A DNA stretch of 63,887 nt from Pectinatus sp. Lineage in GTDB: Bacteria > Bacillota > Negativicutes > Selenomonadales > Selenomonadaceae. Each line of letters starts with the position of its first letter. Within the stretch, counting starts at the first letter, position 1. The notes beneath the pieces were generated by a model that was not told the origin of the DNA, made no database searches, and was given only the letters and a program-made list of their open reading frames with translations. Positions 20,693 through 29,878 of this stretch are shown here, in pieces. The translations under genes were made by a program, and so were the position numbers. The stretch spans positions 1-63,887 of the forward strand of contig JAHHSR010000003.1 in the NCBI GenBank assembly GCA_020025075.1, in the 5' to 3' direction.

Positions 20693-22294
20693 ATGATGTC
20701 ACAATGGAAAGAGCGGTATCTGCAGCTTTGGCAAAAACTGGATAAAAGACAACGGTATATTTTATTCGGCGTGGCAGGATTGGTCATAGCGGCCATCATA
20801 GGCGCCGGCGTTTGGTATGGCAGTAGTCCCAATATGCAGCCTCTGTTTACCAATATGGAAACCAAAGATGCTGGTGAGGTTGCCGCTAAGCTAAAAGAAG
20901 AAAAGGTTGATTTTAAGGTCCAAGAAACCCAAAATGGCACGACAATATTGGTTCCTGTTAAGCAGGTAGATAAGTTACGCCTAAATTTAGCTGCGCAGGG
21001 TTTGCCGCGTGGTACAAAAGGGTTTGAAATATTTGATAACAACAAGCTCGGCGTCACTGATTTTCAAAACAGAATAGACTACTTGCAGGCTCTCCAAGGC
21101 GAGTTGACGAGAACCATTGAGCAGATTGATGCCGTTGAAAGTGCTAGAGTACATATAGTGTTGCCGCAAGACAGCCTTTATTCTAAGGATGTCAAGCCCG
21201 CTACGGCATCGATAATGCTTCGTCTCAAGCCTGGTATGAGCTTGACACCCAATGAAATTAAAGGGATTGTCAATTTAGTTGCGCATAGCGTGCAGAATTT
21301 GCAGCCGGAAAATATCACGGTAATCAATAGTCAGGGACAAATTTTAAACAGTCCGCAAAATAATAACGATGAAAAGAATTCATTAGGAAATATTACCCTG
21401 ACTCAGATTAACATGACACAAAAGGTACGTCAGCAGCTGCAGGCAGAAGTGCAGAGCATGCTCGATAATGCCCTTGGCGAAGGCGAGGCTTTTGTCCGCG
21501 TCAATGTTGCGCTTAATTTTGACCAGCAGCAGACGGATAAGCAGACCTTTACGCCGGTAGTCAATAATGCCGGTATCGTGCGTAGTTCGCAAGAACTCAA
21601 TGAGTCGTATAAAGGCACGTCTTCAACGCCGGGAGGGCCGGCGGGCATTACATCCAACGTGCCGGGTTATGTTGCTGCTAACAATAGCAATGCGCAGTAT
21701 TCAAAAAATGAAACTACCAAGAACTATGAAATAAATGAAGAAAAGCAAAAAATTATCTCTTCTCCAGGCTCAATAAAACGCCTCAATATTGCTGTTTTAG
21801 TCAGCGACAAAATAAATCCCCAGCAGCGTGAAGCAATTTCGCGCGCTGTCGCCTCTGCTGTCGGCATTGACCCCAATCGTGGCGATACGATTTCTGTCGA
21901 GCCGATACCGATTAACAATTCTGCAGCTGAACAAAAGGCAGCGGCAGAAAAGGCGGCTAAGGCAAAATCGGAAGAGATGGCTATACTGGAGGCAATTGCC
22001 GTAGTTTTACCGCTCCTGCTTTTGGCCCTTGCTTATTTCCTCTATCAGCGCAAGAAGAAGAAAGAACAAGAAGCTGCTGAAGCAGAAGCACAGCGTCAAG
22101 CAGAAATTGAAGAAGAACGTTTGGCCGCGCAGCAGGCAGCTTTGGCTGAAGAAGGTGGCGGCACCGATGAGGGAAATATGTCGGAAAAAGAAAAGATACA
22201 TCTCAATGAACGTCAGGCCATTGAAGAAATGATTGATAGCCAGCCTGAACAGGTGGTCGAAATCATCAAAACGTGGCTCTCTGCTGATGATTAA
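20693..22294 (+). CDS. fliF: flagellar MS-ring protein FliF
   Basis: A 533-residue MS-ring protein. One transmembrane helix is near residues 22-43 and a second near 432-452, flanking a periplasmic region with two ring-building motifs (ELTRTIEQIDAVESARVHIV is typical). The cytoplasmic tail after the second helix is rich in Glu, Lys and Ala, and ends with the FliG-binding segment (IEEMIDSQPEQVVEIIKTWL). Two adjacent ATG codons at 20693 and 20696 could start it; AGGGATTGAG precedes. Confidence 0.96.
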   Translation: MMSQWKERYLQLWQKLDKRQRYILFGVAGLVIAAIIGAGVWYGSSPNMQPLFTNMETKDAGEVAAKLKEEKVDFKVQETQNGTTILVPVKQVDKLRLNLAAQGLPRGTKGFEIFDNNKLGVTDFQNRIDYLQALQGELTRTIEQIDAVESARVHIVLPQDSLYSKDVKPATASIMLRLKPGMSLTPNEIKGIVNLVAHSVQNLQPENITVINSQGQILNSPQNNNDEKNSLGNITLTQINMTQKVRQQLQAEVQSMLDNALGEGEAFVRVNVALNFDQQQTDKQTFTPVVNNAGIVRSSQELNESYKGTSSTPGGPAGITSNVPGYVAANNSNAQYSKNETTKNYEINEEKQKIISSPGSIKRLNIAVLVSDKINPQQREAISRAVASAVGIDPNRGDTISVEPIPINNSAAEQKAAAEKAAKAKSEEMAILEAIAVVLPLLLLALAYFLYQRKKKKEQEAAEAEAQRQAEIEEERLAAQQAALAEEGGGTDEGNMSEKEKIHLNERQAIEEMIDSQPEQVVEIIKTWLSADD

Positions 22295-22309
22295 TTAAGG
22301 TGGGATAAT

Positions 22310-23326
22310 ATGTATGAACCGAGTGCAAGTGAGCTTACTGGCCAGCAAAAGGTGGCTATTTTGCTCATTGCTTTAGGGCCGGAATGTTCCGCTAAGGTCT
22401 TTAAGCACTTAGACGATGACGAAATAGAAAAATTGACTTTAGAAATCGCTAGTCATCAAAAAGTCACGCAGGAACAAAAAAATGAAATCATCAGTGAGTT
22501 TTATCAAACGCTGATGGCAAAATCTTATATTTCGCGCGGTGGCTTAGGCTATGCAAAAGAAGTCTTGGAAAAGGCCTTGGGAAGCGAGCGTGCGGCAAGC
22601 ATTATCAATCGCCTCACGGCAAGCTTGCAAGTACGTCCGTTTGATTTTCTCAGAAAGACAGACCCGTCACAGCTTTTGAATTTTATTCAGAATGAACATC
22701 CGCAGACCATAGCGCTTATTTTGGCTTATCTAAATCCTGACCAGGCAGCGACTGTTCTAGCAGCGCTGCCTGCTGATAGGCAGGCAGATGTTGCTAAGCG
22801 CATCGCCGTGATGGATAGAACTTCGCCAGAAGTTTTACATGATGTTGAAAGGGTGCTTGAAAAAAAACTTTCGAGCATGGCTTCGCAAGACTTCACGGAT
22901 GCAGGCGGTGTTCAGGTGGTGGTCGAAGTGCTCAACAGAATCGACCGCTCGACGGAAAAATCCATTCTCGATACCCTCGAAACGGAAAATCCCGATTTGG
23001 CGGAAGAAATCAAGCGTCGCATGTTTGTCTTCGAAGATATTGTTACGCTCGACGACCGTTCTGTACAGCTTGTCTTGCGTGAAGTTGATTCCAAGGAACT
23101 GTCGCTTGCCATGAAGGGTACGTCAGAAGAAGTTACGAGCAAGATTTACAAGAATATGTCCAAGCGCGGGGCAGCAGCCTTGAAGGAAGAACTCGAATAT
23201 ATGGGACCTGTCCGCATGCGCGATGTAGAAGAGGCGCAGCAAAAGGTTGTCAATGTCATAAGAAAGCTCGAAGACAAGGGCGATATTGTAATTTCGCGTG
23301 GCAAGGACGACCAGATGGTCGAATAA
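22310..23326 (+). CDS. fliG: flagellar motor switch protein FliG
   Basis: A 338-residue rotor protein that links the MS ring to the C ring and makes torque with the stator. It begins with the FliG N-terminal LTGQQKVAILLIALG. The middle domain has an EHPQTIALILAYL motif. The C-terminal domain carries the charged torque helix (VLREVDSKELSLAMKG) and ends with a GPVRMRDVEEAQQ repeat. ATG after AAGGTGGG, 15 bp after fliF. Confidence 0.97.
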   Translation: MYEPSASELTGQQKVAILLIALGPECSAKVFKHLDDDEIEKLTLEIASHQKVTQEQKNEIISEFYQTLMAKSYISRGGLGYAKEVLEKALGSERAASIINRLTASLQVRPFDFLRKTDPSQLLNFIQNEHPQTIALILAYLNPDQAATVLAALPADRQADVAKRIAVMDRTSPEVLHDVERVLEKKLSSMASQDFTDAGGVQVVVEVLNRIDRSTEKSILDTLETENPDLAEEIKRRMFVFEDIVTLDDRSVQLVLREVDSKELSLAMKGTSEEVTSKIYKNMSKRGAAALKEELEYMGPVRMRDVEEAQQKVVNVIRKLEDKGDIVISRGKDDQMVE

Positions 23327-23350
23327 TGCTGAGAAGGGAGAGGGCGGACC

Positions 23351-24187
23351 TTGGCCAATCACATAATAAAATCTGTGCTTTTGGAAGAGGACCCATATGT
23401 CGTAAAGGTACCGGAACCCCTTTTTACAATTAAGGATGCATCTAGTCCTAAAGCTGATGAAGAACAGCCGCCAGATGATGCCGAGCAGAAACTGGTCTCA
23501 TTAGAAGATGATATTGTAAAGGCGCAGGCAAAATTGGAAGCATTAAAAGCGCAGGCAGAAAATATCTTGGAGCAGGCGAATGCAAAGCGCGATAAAATTA
23601 TTGCTGCTGCACATGAGCAGGCCGAAGAAATCAAAGATGCAGCTATAACTGAAGCGCAAAGCCTCATGAATGATGAAAAGGAAAAGGGGCATGCTCAGGG
23701 GCTAGAAGAAGGTAGGACTGCTGGCTTACAAGAAGTGCAAAAGAATATAGACGAAGCGAATGAAAAAGCACAGCGCATCGTCATGGCGGCGCAAAAAGCG
23801 CAGCAAGCCTGTCTTGCCCAGTCACGTGATGAAATAGTCGATACGATATTGTCTGTTGCTCAAAAGGTAATGAAGCAAAAATTTGATGAGATGCCGCAGC
23901 TTGTCTTGCGCCTTTTGCAAGGAGCGCTAGATAAGGTTAAGGACCAGCCAGAAGTGACGGTTAAAGTTTCTGCTAATGCCTATGAATTTGCCTTGCTCGC
24001 CAAGCAGGATTTGCAAAGTCATCTGGTGGGCAATGCCACATTGAATATTGTTGCTGATGATAGTTTGGCAGAAGGTGAGTGTTGGGTAGAAACGCCTAAT
24101 GGCGATGTCGATAGCAGCTATTCTTCCCAGCTTAAAGTAATTAAAGAAGTTTTGCACGAGGCTATACAAAAAGGTGAAATGACATGA
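23351..24187 (+). CDS. fliH: flagellar assembly protein FliH
   Basis: A 278-residue FliH, the stator-like regulator of the FliI ATPase. A long Ala/Glu/Lys-rich coiled coil (about 45-165) precedes a V-ATPase E-type C-terminal domain. The TTG start follows GAAGGGAGAGGG. The ATG of fliI overlaps its stop codon by four bases. Only general shape and context identify it, since FliH sequences diverge quickly. Confidence 0.88.
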   Translation: MANHIIKSVLLEEDPYVVKVPEPLFTIKDASSPKADEEQPPDDAEQKLVSLEDDIVKAQAKLEALKAQAENILEQANAKRDKIIAAAHEQAEEIKDAAITEAQSLMNDEKEKGHAQGLEEGRTAGLQEVQKNIDEANEKAQRIVMAAQKAQQACLAQSRDEIVDTILSVAQKVMKQKFDEMPQLVLRLLQGALDKVKDQPEVTVKVSANAYEFALLAKQDLQSHLVGNATLNIVADDSLAEGECWVETPNGDVDSSYSSQLKVIKEVLHEAIQKGEMT

Positions 24188-25527
24188 GCACGATTTGGGA
24201 AGAAATGCGCTCGGCAATAGAAAATTGTGACCCTGTCCATATGGTGGGGAAAGTCGTTCAAGTCATTGGCCTTGTTATTGAATCGAAAGGTCCCAATGTC
24301 AGCTTGGGTGAACTTTGCTATGTAAGTTCTCGCTTCCCCGGTGTACCCGATATTCCTGCTGAAGTGGTTGGATTTAAGGAAGACCATATTTTACTCATGC
24401 CGATTGGGGAACTGCAGGGGATTGGTCCTGGCTGTAGCGTCGTAGCGGCGCAAAAGACCTTGCGTGTTAAAGTCGGTGAGGAGCTCTTAGGTCGCGTTTT
24501 GGATGGTCTTGGCAATCCTATGGATGGCAAAGGCGCGCTAAGCGACCAGATGGAAGAATATCCGCTTTTTAATACGCCGCCACATCCGTTAGCTCGTCCA
24601 CGCATCAATGAATCACTTTATGTTGGTGTGCGAGCAATTGACGGCCTTATAACCATGGGGTCGGGGCAGCGCATTGGCATTATGGCTGGCAGTGGCGTGG
24701 GAAAATCGACGCTTTTGAGTATGATTGCCCGCAATACAGAAGCCGATATCAGCGTCATTGCGCTTATTGGCGAACGTGGTCGTGAAGTACGCGATTTTAT
24801 CGAGCGCGATTTGGGCGAGGAAGGCCTAAAGCGCTCGGTAGTAATTGTGGCGACTTCTGACCAGCCGGCCTTGGTGCGTATTAAAGGGGCGATGACAGCT
24901 ACGGCCATTGCCGAATACTTTCGCGACCAGGGAAAAAAGGTGGTCTTGATGATGGACTCGGTAACGCGCTTTGCCATGGCGCAGCGTGAGGTTGGCTTGA
25001 CTATTGGTGAGCCGCCAGCAACACGCGGCTATACACCTTCTGTTTTTGCTCTCTTGCCTAAGCTTTTAGAGCGCGCCGGTACGAGTGATACGGGAGCTAT
25101 CACGGGAATTTATACTGTTCTCGTTGATGGCGATGATATGAATGAACCGATAGCCGATGCGGTGCGCAGCATTTTAGACGGCCATATCGTGCTTTCACGC
25201 AAAATTGCTGCACAGAATCATTTCCCGGCAATTGATGTTTTGACGAGCGTGAGCCGTGTCATGGGGGATGTTGTTTCCTCTGAACATGCAGCAGCAGCGC
25301 GCGAAATGCGCTCTTACATGGCTTCATATAATGAAGCGGCTGACCTCATTCGCATCGGTGCCTATGCGAGCGGTACAGACCCGCAGATAGATAAGGCTGT
25401 TGCCAAAATAGATGCGATAAACGCCTTTTTGTGTCAGGGAATTTTTGAAGTGACCAGTTATGCGGATACTGAGCAAGAGCTTTTAAAAATTGTTTCTTCT
25501 GAAGAACCAGCTTTGCAAAAATCATAA
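24184..25527 (+). CDS. fliI: flagellum-specific ATPase FliI
   Basis: A 447-residue F1-beta-like ATPase of the flagellar export apparatus. Walker A is AGSGVGKSTLLSMIAR, preceded by MGSGQRIGI, and the Walker B region is KVVLMMDSVTRFAMAQREV. The GEPPATRGYTPSVFALLP block is diagnostic of FliI/YscN. It helps deliver and unfold export substrates. Confidence 0.97.
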   Translation: MSTIWEEMRSAIENCDPVHMVGKVVQVIGLVIESKGPNVSLGELCYVSSRFPGVPDIPAEVVGFKEDHILLMPIGELQGIGPGCSVVAAQKTLRVKVGEELLGRVLDGLGNPMDGKGALSDQMEEYPLFNTPPHPLARPRINESLYVGVRAIDGLITMGSGQRIGIMAGSGVGKSTLLSMIARNTEADISVIALIGERGREVRDFIERDLGEEGLKRSVVIVATSDQPALVRIKGAMTATAIAEYFRDQGKKVVLMMDSVTRFAMAQREVGLTIGEPPATRGYTPSVFALLPKLLERAGTSDTGAITGIYTVLVDGDDMNEPIADAVRSILDGHIVLSRKIAAQNHFPAIDVLTSVSRVMGDVVSSEHAAAAREMRSYMASYNEAADLIRIGAYASGTDPQIDKAVAKIDAINAFLCQGIFEVTSYADTEQELLKIVSSEEPALQKS

Positions 25528-25540
25528 GATAGGGCCATAG

Positions 25541-25990
25541 ATGAAAAAGTTTAAATTTCAACTGGAGACACTTCTCAAAATTTCCAATTTGGAAAAGGAA
25601 AAAGCGGAGTTGGCCTTTTCCGCAGCCGTGCAAGCTTTAAGGCGTCAACAAGATTTTTTACAAAAGTTGCAAGAAGAATTAGTCAAGGGAAAGCAAGATT
25701 ACGAAAAAATGCTCTTGAGTCGGCGTGTGAGCGCTGGGCAGATGCAGATGTACGGTGATTACTTTTCGTTTAAGCAAAAACAGATTGACCTGCAGCAAGT
25801 AGCCGTGCGCAATGCCGAAAAGAAAAAGGCAGAGAAACTGCAAAAAATGCTCGAAATATCAAAAAAGGTCAAGGCATTAGAGCAGCTCAAAGCCGAACGA
25901 TTTTTAGAGTATAAGCAAACTCTTTTAGCTGAAGAGCAAAAGGAAATAGATGAAATAGGGCTGCAGGTATATATACATAAATCAATGTAG
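25541..25990 (+). CDS. fliJ: flagellar export chaperone FliJ
   Basis: A 149-residue, almost wholly coiled-coil protein beginning MKKFKFQLETLLKISNLEKE, the usual FliJ N terminus. FliJ resembles the gamma subunit of F1 and sits in the FliI ring. It lies 13 bp after fliI. Confidence 0.9.
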   Translation: MKKFKFQLETLLKISNLEKEKAELAFSAAVQALRRQQDFLQKLQEELVKGKQDYEKMLLSRRVSAGQMQMYGDYFSFKQKQIDLQQVAVRNAEKKKAEKLQKMLEISKKVKALEQLKAERFLEYKQTLLAEEQKEIDEIGLQVYIHKSM

Positions 25991-26001
25991 GAGACGATGA
26001 A

Positions 26002-26625
26002 ATGGAATTGTCAGGTATGACAGGTGATTTTTCTGTAAGTTCACTTGCTGATGATATGTCGAGAGTACAGCAAAGGATTCAGCAGATACAAAGTCGCTTT
26101 AACATGGAAATGATGTTGCCGGAGCAGTCGTTTCAGCACGTTTTAAAGCATCAGATGCAGGATAGCTCACCTATAAAGGAACAGCAAAATGCTTTTTCGA
26201 CAAGAAAAGCTGCCAGCCAAAATGATGGAGTAGAGCGAGTCCGGCGGGAAAAAGGCGCTATTGGCGAAATGCTTCTTTCTTCAGCGCAAAAATACGGCGT
26301 TGACCCCAAGCTTCTATCAGCGGTAGCGGAAGTTGAATCAGGCTATAATGCCGATGCGGTATCTTCGGCAGGAGCGATAGGTGTGATGCAGCTTATGCCT
26401 GATACGGCCGCTTCCTTAGGCGTTAAAAATCCGTATGACCCCAAGCAGAATATTGATGGCGGCGCAAAATACCTAAGAGAACTTCTTGATGACTTTGGTG
26501 GTAATGTGCGCAAGGCAGTGGCAGCTTATAATGCAGGGCCGGCAGCAGTGCGCAAATATCATGGCGTGCCACCTTATGCAGAAACACAAAATTATGTGAG
26601 CCATGTGCTCGATTTAAGTAAATAA
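26002..26625 (+). CDS. flagellar operon lytic transglycosylase (SLT domain)
   Basis: A 207-residue protein whose C-terminal half (about residues 85-205) is a lysozyme-like SLT domain. The catalytic glutamate is in AVAEVESGYN; GAIGVMQLMPDTAASLG, NIDGGAKYLRELL and AVAAYNAGPAAVRK follow. No cleavable signal peptide is seen, so the export route may be the flagellar apparatus. Its place between fliJ and the motE-like gene suggests it opens peptidoglycan for the rod, a job done by FlgJ in proteobacteria. That role is inferred. Confidence 0.88.
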   Translation: MELSGMTGDFSVSSLADDMSRVQQRIQQIQSRFNMEMMLPEQSFQHVLKHQMQDSSPIKEQQNAFSTRKAASQNDGVERVRREKGAIGEMLLSSAQKYGVDPKLLSAVAEVESGYNADAVSSAGAIGVMQLMPDTAASLGVKNPYDPKQNIDGGAKYLRELLDDFGGNVRKAVAAYNAGPAAVRKYHGVPPYAETQNYVSHVLDLSK

Positions 26626-26651
26626 ACTACTGAAGATGGGTTGGTGAATTG

Positions 26652-27392
26652 ATGGCGGGCTCAAGTGGCAGCAGTATGAGGAGTATGGCAGCGAAAAAGA
26701 TGGATATAAAGACAACGAGAAAAGGCGCGCCGGAAAAACAAGCGCCGCCAAAGAAAAAAAAGAAACTATGGAAAAAACTGCTCATCGTTTTTTTGCTGAT
26801 TATTATTTTGGCGGGTGGTTTTTTAGCGGGCATTTACTTGCGGCTTTTTAATACAAAAGAGCTCAATGCAATTTTCCACTTTTATGATTGGCCCGTTATC
26901 GGCACTCATTTTAAGAAACCAGATGATAGTTCCGATAAAAAGAAAGTGATTAAGGTTGATGTTTCAGGCAAACAATCAGATTCTAACACGCCGGGAACGG
27001 GTGATGGCAGTGTAGATGGCACTAAAAATGCCAATAAGGCCAATCAGCCTCCTGCTGACCCGCAGCAGCTTTTATTGAGCAAGCAGAAAATAGAAGCTGA
27101 ACAAAAAGCTGAGCGTGCTGCCGCCAATAACCGTATCAGCCAGCTGGCGCAGATGTTTGCACAGATGGACCCGCAAAAGGCAGCGACAATTTTGTCGCAG
27201 CTTAACAGCAATATGACCGCTTCAATTTTGCAGCAGATGGACAGCCGCAATGCAGCGCAAATCGTCTCTGCTCTGCCGGCAGGAAAAGGAGCGCAGATAG
27301 CCCAGACGCTTTATAATGGCGTAACGCCGCCAACCATTGGCGACATTAATTCTGCCGCTGCAGCGGCAGGACAACAAAATGCAGCGCAGTGA
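26652..27392 (+). CDS. MotE/YlxF-like flagellar membrane protein
   Basis: About 246 residues. A basic N terminus (KKKKKLWKK) leads into one transmembrane helix (about 47-67), then a polar linker and a coiled coil. The C-terminal MgtE-N-like domain contains ISQLAQMFAQMDPQKAATIL and two further LxxMD repeats. This is the layout of YlxF in B. subtilis, at the same locus between fliJ and fliK, and of MotE, a periplasmic chaperone of motor proteins. ATG at 26652 is preferred over the TTG one codon before it. No catalytic motif is seen. Confidence 0.8.
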   Translation: MAGSSGSSMRSMAAKKMDIKTTRKGAPEKQAPPKKKKKLWKKLLIVFLLIIILAGGFLAGIYLRLFNTKELNAIFHFYDWPVIGTHFKKPDDSSDKKKVIKVDVSGKQSDSNTPGTGDGSVDGTKNANKANQPPADPQQLLLSKQKIEAEQKAERAAANNRISQLAQMFAQMDPQKAATILSQLNSNMTASILQQMDSRNAAQIVSALPAGKGAQIAQTLYNGVTPPTIGDINSAAAAAGQQNAAQ

Positions 27393-27406
27393 GAGGAGGT
27401 GAGAAT

Positions 27407-28888
27407 ATGAATATGATGATAGAAAGTTTTTCATCGCAGCCAGCTTCGCCTATGTCACCAAAAGCTAATTCAGCGATAAAGCGCGTGGGTTCAAAGCCTG
27501 GCGCCAAGAATAAGCAGAGCCTTTTTGGCAAAGCATTAAAGGATGCTGGTAGTGAAAATAATGGAGAGGCTAATAAGGAAACTGGCAAAAAGATTGTTTC
27601 TGGACAGGATAAGTCTACTCTTCCTTTACAGGAAAAGGCTATGCCAGCGGCAGCTTTATTGCCGCAGATAACTGGACTTGCCGTGCAGGCCCCTTCCGTG
27701 CAGTCTTCAAATACGCTTAAAGTTGCCGTCGATGGTAAGAAAGACGAAAAGCAAATTCTTCCTTTAGTTATGACAATTTCTAAGGGCAATCCAGCAGTAA
27801 TGGTGCAGCAAGATAAGCTTACGCAAATGGTGAAAAAGGCGGGATTTTTGCCAGAAGAAGAAAAGGCGACAGCTGTTTTTGATGCTAAGACTTTGTCAAT
27901 GAAGATAGCAGGAAATGAGGCTAAGCCAGAAACAAAAAAAGGCCAAATAGCCCTGCAAAATGGCATAAAAAGGACAGTAACTGTTATGCCTTCTGGTAAT
28001 GACGTGGCAAGTAAAGCTATGTTTATGTCCCAAAATGCTGTTAAAGCAGCACAGGTTGCCGTAGAGCAAATTGGTGGTGAAAAAAACGCCGTTTTCCTTC
28101 AAGATGGCAAAAAAACCGCCAACGCACCTTCAAAGGATAGTAAATCCTTGGATGAAGAAAAAACACAGCTGGGCGATATCTTGGCAGAAGCTCTATCTAA
28201 AAAGGCGACAAGAAAGGCTATGTTTTCTAAAAGTGATTCGGCCTTTAGGGAAAAGCAGCTAGACAAAAAAGATTCTTTTAAGGCAATGGGACAGGATTTG
28301 CCACAAGCGGCGCAAGAACACGAAAATAAATCTGCCGCAGCATTGCCGCCGCAGCACTTTGCCCTTCAGCTTGACAAGAACATGAACCAGCCGATAGCAC
28401 AGCCCAGTGAAGTGCAGCAGCCCGTAAAAACGCAGGATGTCTTTAATCAGATTGTTTCAAGTGCCAAGCTTTTGCACCATACTGATAATACGCAGATGCT
28501 CATTAAGCTTCACCCAGACCATCTTGGCGAACTGGCACTTAAAATCAGTGTTGAAGCCAATGGCGCTGTAAGCGCTTCTTTCCATACGGATAATTCTCAG
28601 GTGCGGGCAATGATTGAAACTTCTTTAGTGCAGCTGCGCCAGGATTTGCAAGCGCAAGGCATCAAGGTCGATAATATCAATGTTTATAGCGGACTTGGTG
28701 ATTTGCTGCAGCAGCAGGGGCAGGACCGCTCCTTTGAGCAGCAGGGTAAGAAAAATCAGGCGCGCATAGAAGCCATTGATGCGGCAGAACGACTTGAAGA
28801 TATGGGCTTGACACTTGAAAGTACGGAGCAGGAAAGCTCGGAGCCGCAATCTTATATCTCGGATAGCGCGGTTGATTATAAAATCTAA
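27407..28888 (+). CDS. fliK: flagellar hook-length control protein FliK
   Basis: About 493 residues. The N-terminal two thirds are low-complexity and rich in Lys, Ala, Ser and Gln, as expected for the ruler part. The conserved C-terminal domain (about 345-420) has MLIKLHPDHLGELALKI, the LHPxxLGxL signature, and switches export from hook to filament substrates. ATG at 27407 is chosen because GAGGAGGTGAG lies 6 bp upstream; an in-frame GTG at 27389 overlaps the previous stop. Confidence 0.9.
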   Translation: MNMMIESFSSQPASPMSPKANSAIKRVGSKPGAKNKQSLFGKALKDAGSENNGEANKETGKKIVSGQDKSTLPLQEKAMPAAALLPQITGLAVQAPSVQSSNTLKVAVDGKKDEKQILPLVMTISKGNPAVMVQQDKLTQMVKKAGFLPEEEKATAVFDAKTLSMKIAGNEAKPETKKGQIALQNGIKRTVTVMPSGNDVASKAMFMSQNAVKAAQVAVEQIGGEKNAVFLQDGKKTANAPSKDSKSLDEEKTQLGDILAEALSKKATRKAMFSKSDSAFREKQLDKKDSFKAMGQDLPQAAQEHENKSAAALPPQHFALQLDKNMNQPIAQPSEVQQPVKTQDVFNQIVSSAKLLHHTDNTQMLIKLHPDHLGELALKISVEANGAVSASFHTDNSQVRAMIETSLVQLRQDLQAQGIKVDNINVYSGLGDLLQQQGQDRSFEQQGKKNQARIEAIDAAERLEDMGLTLESTEQESSEPQSYISDSAVDYKI

Positions 28889-28902
28889 AAGGAGGCATTT
28901 TT

Positions 28903-29412
28903 ATGGCAAATATAGCACCAATAGGCGCTTTTACAACACCTAAAAGCACGAATCAGACTTCGGCGGCAAAAAGCAGTTCATTTGATACTTTGGCCAATGA
29001 AAATACTTTTATGCAGCTTCTCGTCACGCAGATGAAAAATCAGGACCCGCTAAATCCGCTCGATGGGACACAATACATCTCACAACTAGCGCAGCTCACC
29101 TCGACGGAACAGATTTCCAAGATGGCCGAATCGATGAAGACGATGTCCACAGTAGCAGATAATCTCAATACATCGGTCTTGGTAGGCCAGCTCAGCTCGA
29201 TGATTGGCAAGCCTGTGCACTGGCTGGAAACGGATTCGATTAAAGGCAGTGACGGCAAGGTTACGAGTGTGTCGCAGCCTCATAATGGCACGGCTGTGGG
29301 CGTAAGCATTAGCGATGGCGTTCCCTCACTTGTGGTTAAAGAAGGAAATGGCGTAGTCAAAGTCAATGTCGGCGATTTGACGCTCATTGGCGATAGCGGC
29401 CTGGAAAAATAA
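28903..29412 (+). CDS. flgD: flagellar hook cap protein FlgD
   Basis: A 169-residue hook assembly scaffold. The N-terminal domain is strongly conserved: FMQLLVTQMKNQDPLNPLDG and ISQLAQLTSTEQISK. The C-terminal part is short compared with E. coli FlgD (about 230 residues), similar to Bacillus YlxG/FlgD. It caps the growing hook. AGGAGG Shine-Dalgarno upstream. Confidence 0.93.
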   Translation: MANIAPIGAFTTPKSTNQTSAAKSSSFDTLANENTFMQLLVTQMKNQDPLNPLDGTQYISQLAQLTSTEQISKMAESMKTMSTVADNLNTSVLVGQLSSMIGKPVHWLETDSIKGSDGKVTSVSQPHNGTAVGVSISDGVPSLVVKEGNGVVKVNVGDLTLIGDSGLEK

Positions 29413-29422
29413 GGGGCAGCAA

Positions 29423-29800
29423 ATGGCGATAGGCAAAATCGGTCTCGATGAAACCCTCTTGCCAGTACTCCAGAGCAAAAGGCCACAGGCGGCTGCATCG
29501 CTGCCAAAGGAAAAATCGTTTGCCACTCTTTTTAAGCAGGCAGAGCGTCAGATAACCTTTTCGCAACACGCCTTGATGCGCCTTAAAGACCGCAATATCA
29601 AGTTGACCGCAAACGATTTAAAGCGCCTTGAAAGCACCGTCGACAAGATGTCGGATAAAGGAGCGAAGGAATCGCTCATCTACATGGATGATACGGCATT
29701 TGTCGTTAGCATCAATAATCGGACGGTAATTACGGCTATGGATGGCAATGAGATGAAAGATAATATTTTTACAAATATTGACAGCGCGGCGATATTATAA
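29423..29800 (+). CDS. flagellar operon protein (TIGR02530 type)
   Basis: About 125 residues. The C-terminal two thirds match the short flagellar operon protein family found beside flgD and flgE in Firmicutes: ITFSQHALMRLKDRNIKL, then LTANDLKRLESTVDK and FVVSINNRTVITAMD. Its function is not known to me; location suggests hook assembly. ATG at 29423 follows AAGGGGCAG; the frame is open further upstream inside flgD. Confidence 0.82.
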   Translation: MAIGKIGLDETLLPVLQSKRPQAAASLPKEKSFATLFKQAERQITFSQHALMRLKDRNIKLTANDLKRLESTVDKMSDKGAKESLIYMDDTAFVVSINNRTVITAMDGNEMKDNIFTNIDSAAIL

Positions 29801-29878
29801 GCTGGACCTTCGGGAGGCTTTTGGCTGCTGAATGACAGAGGCAGCTAGGCTGCGCGCAGAAGATGGGAGTTTTTTATT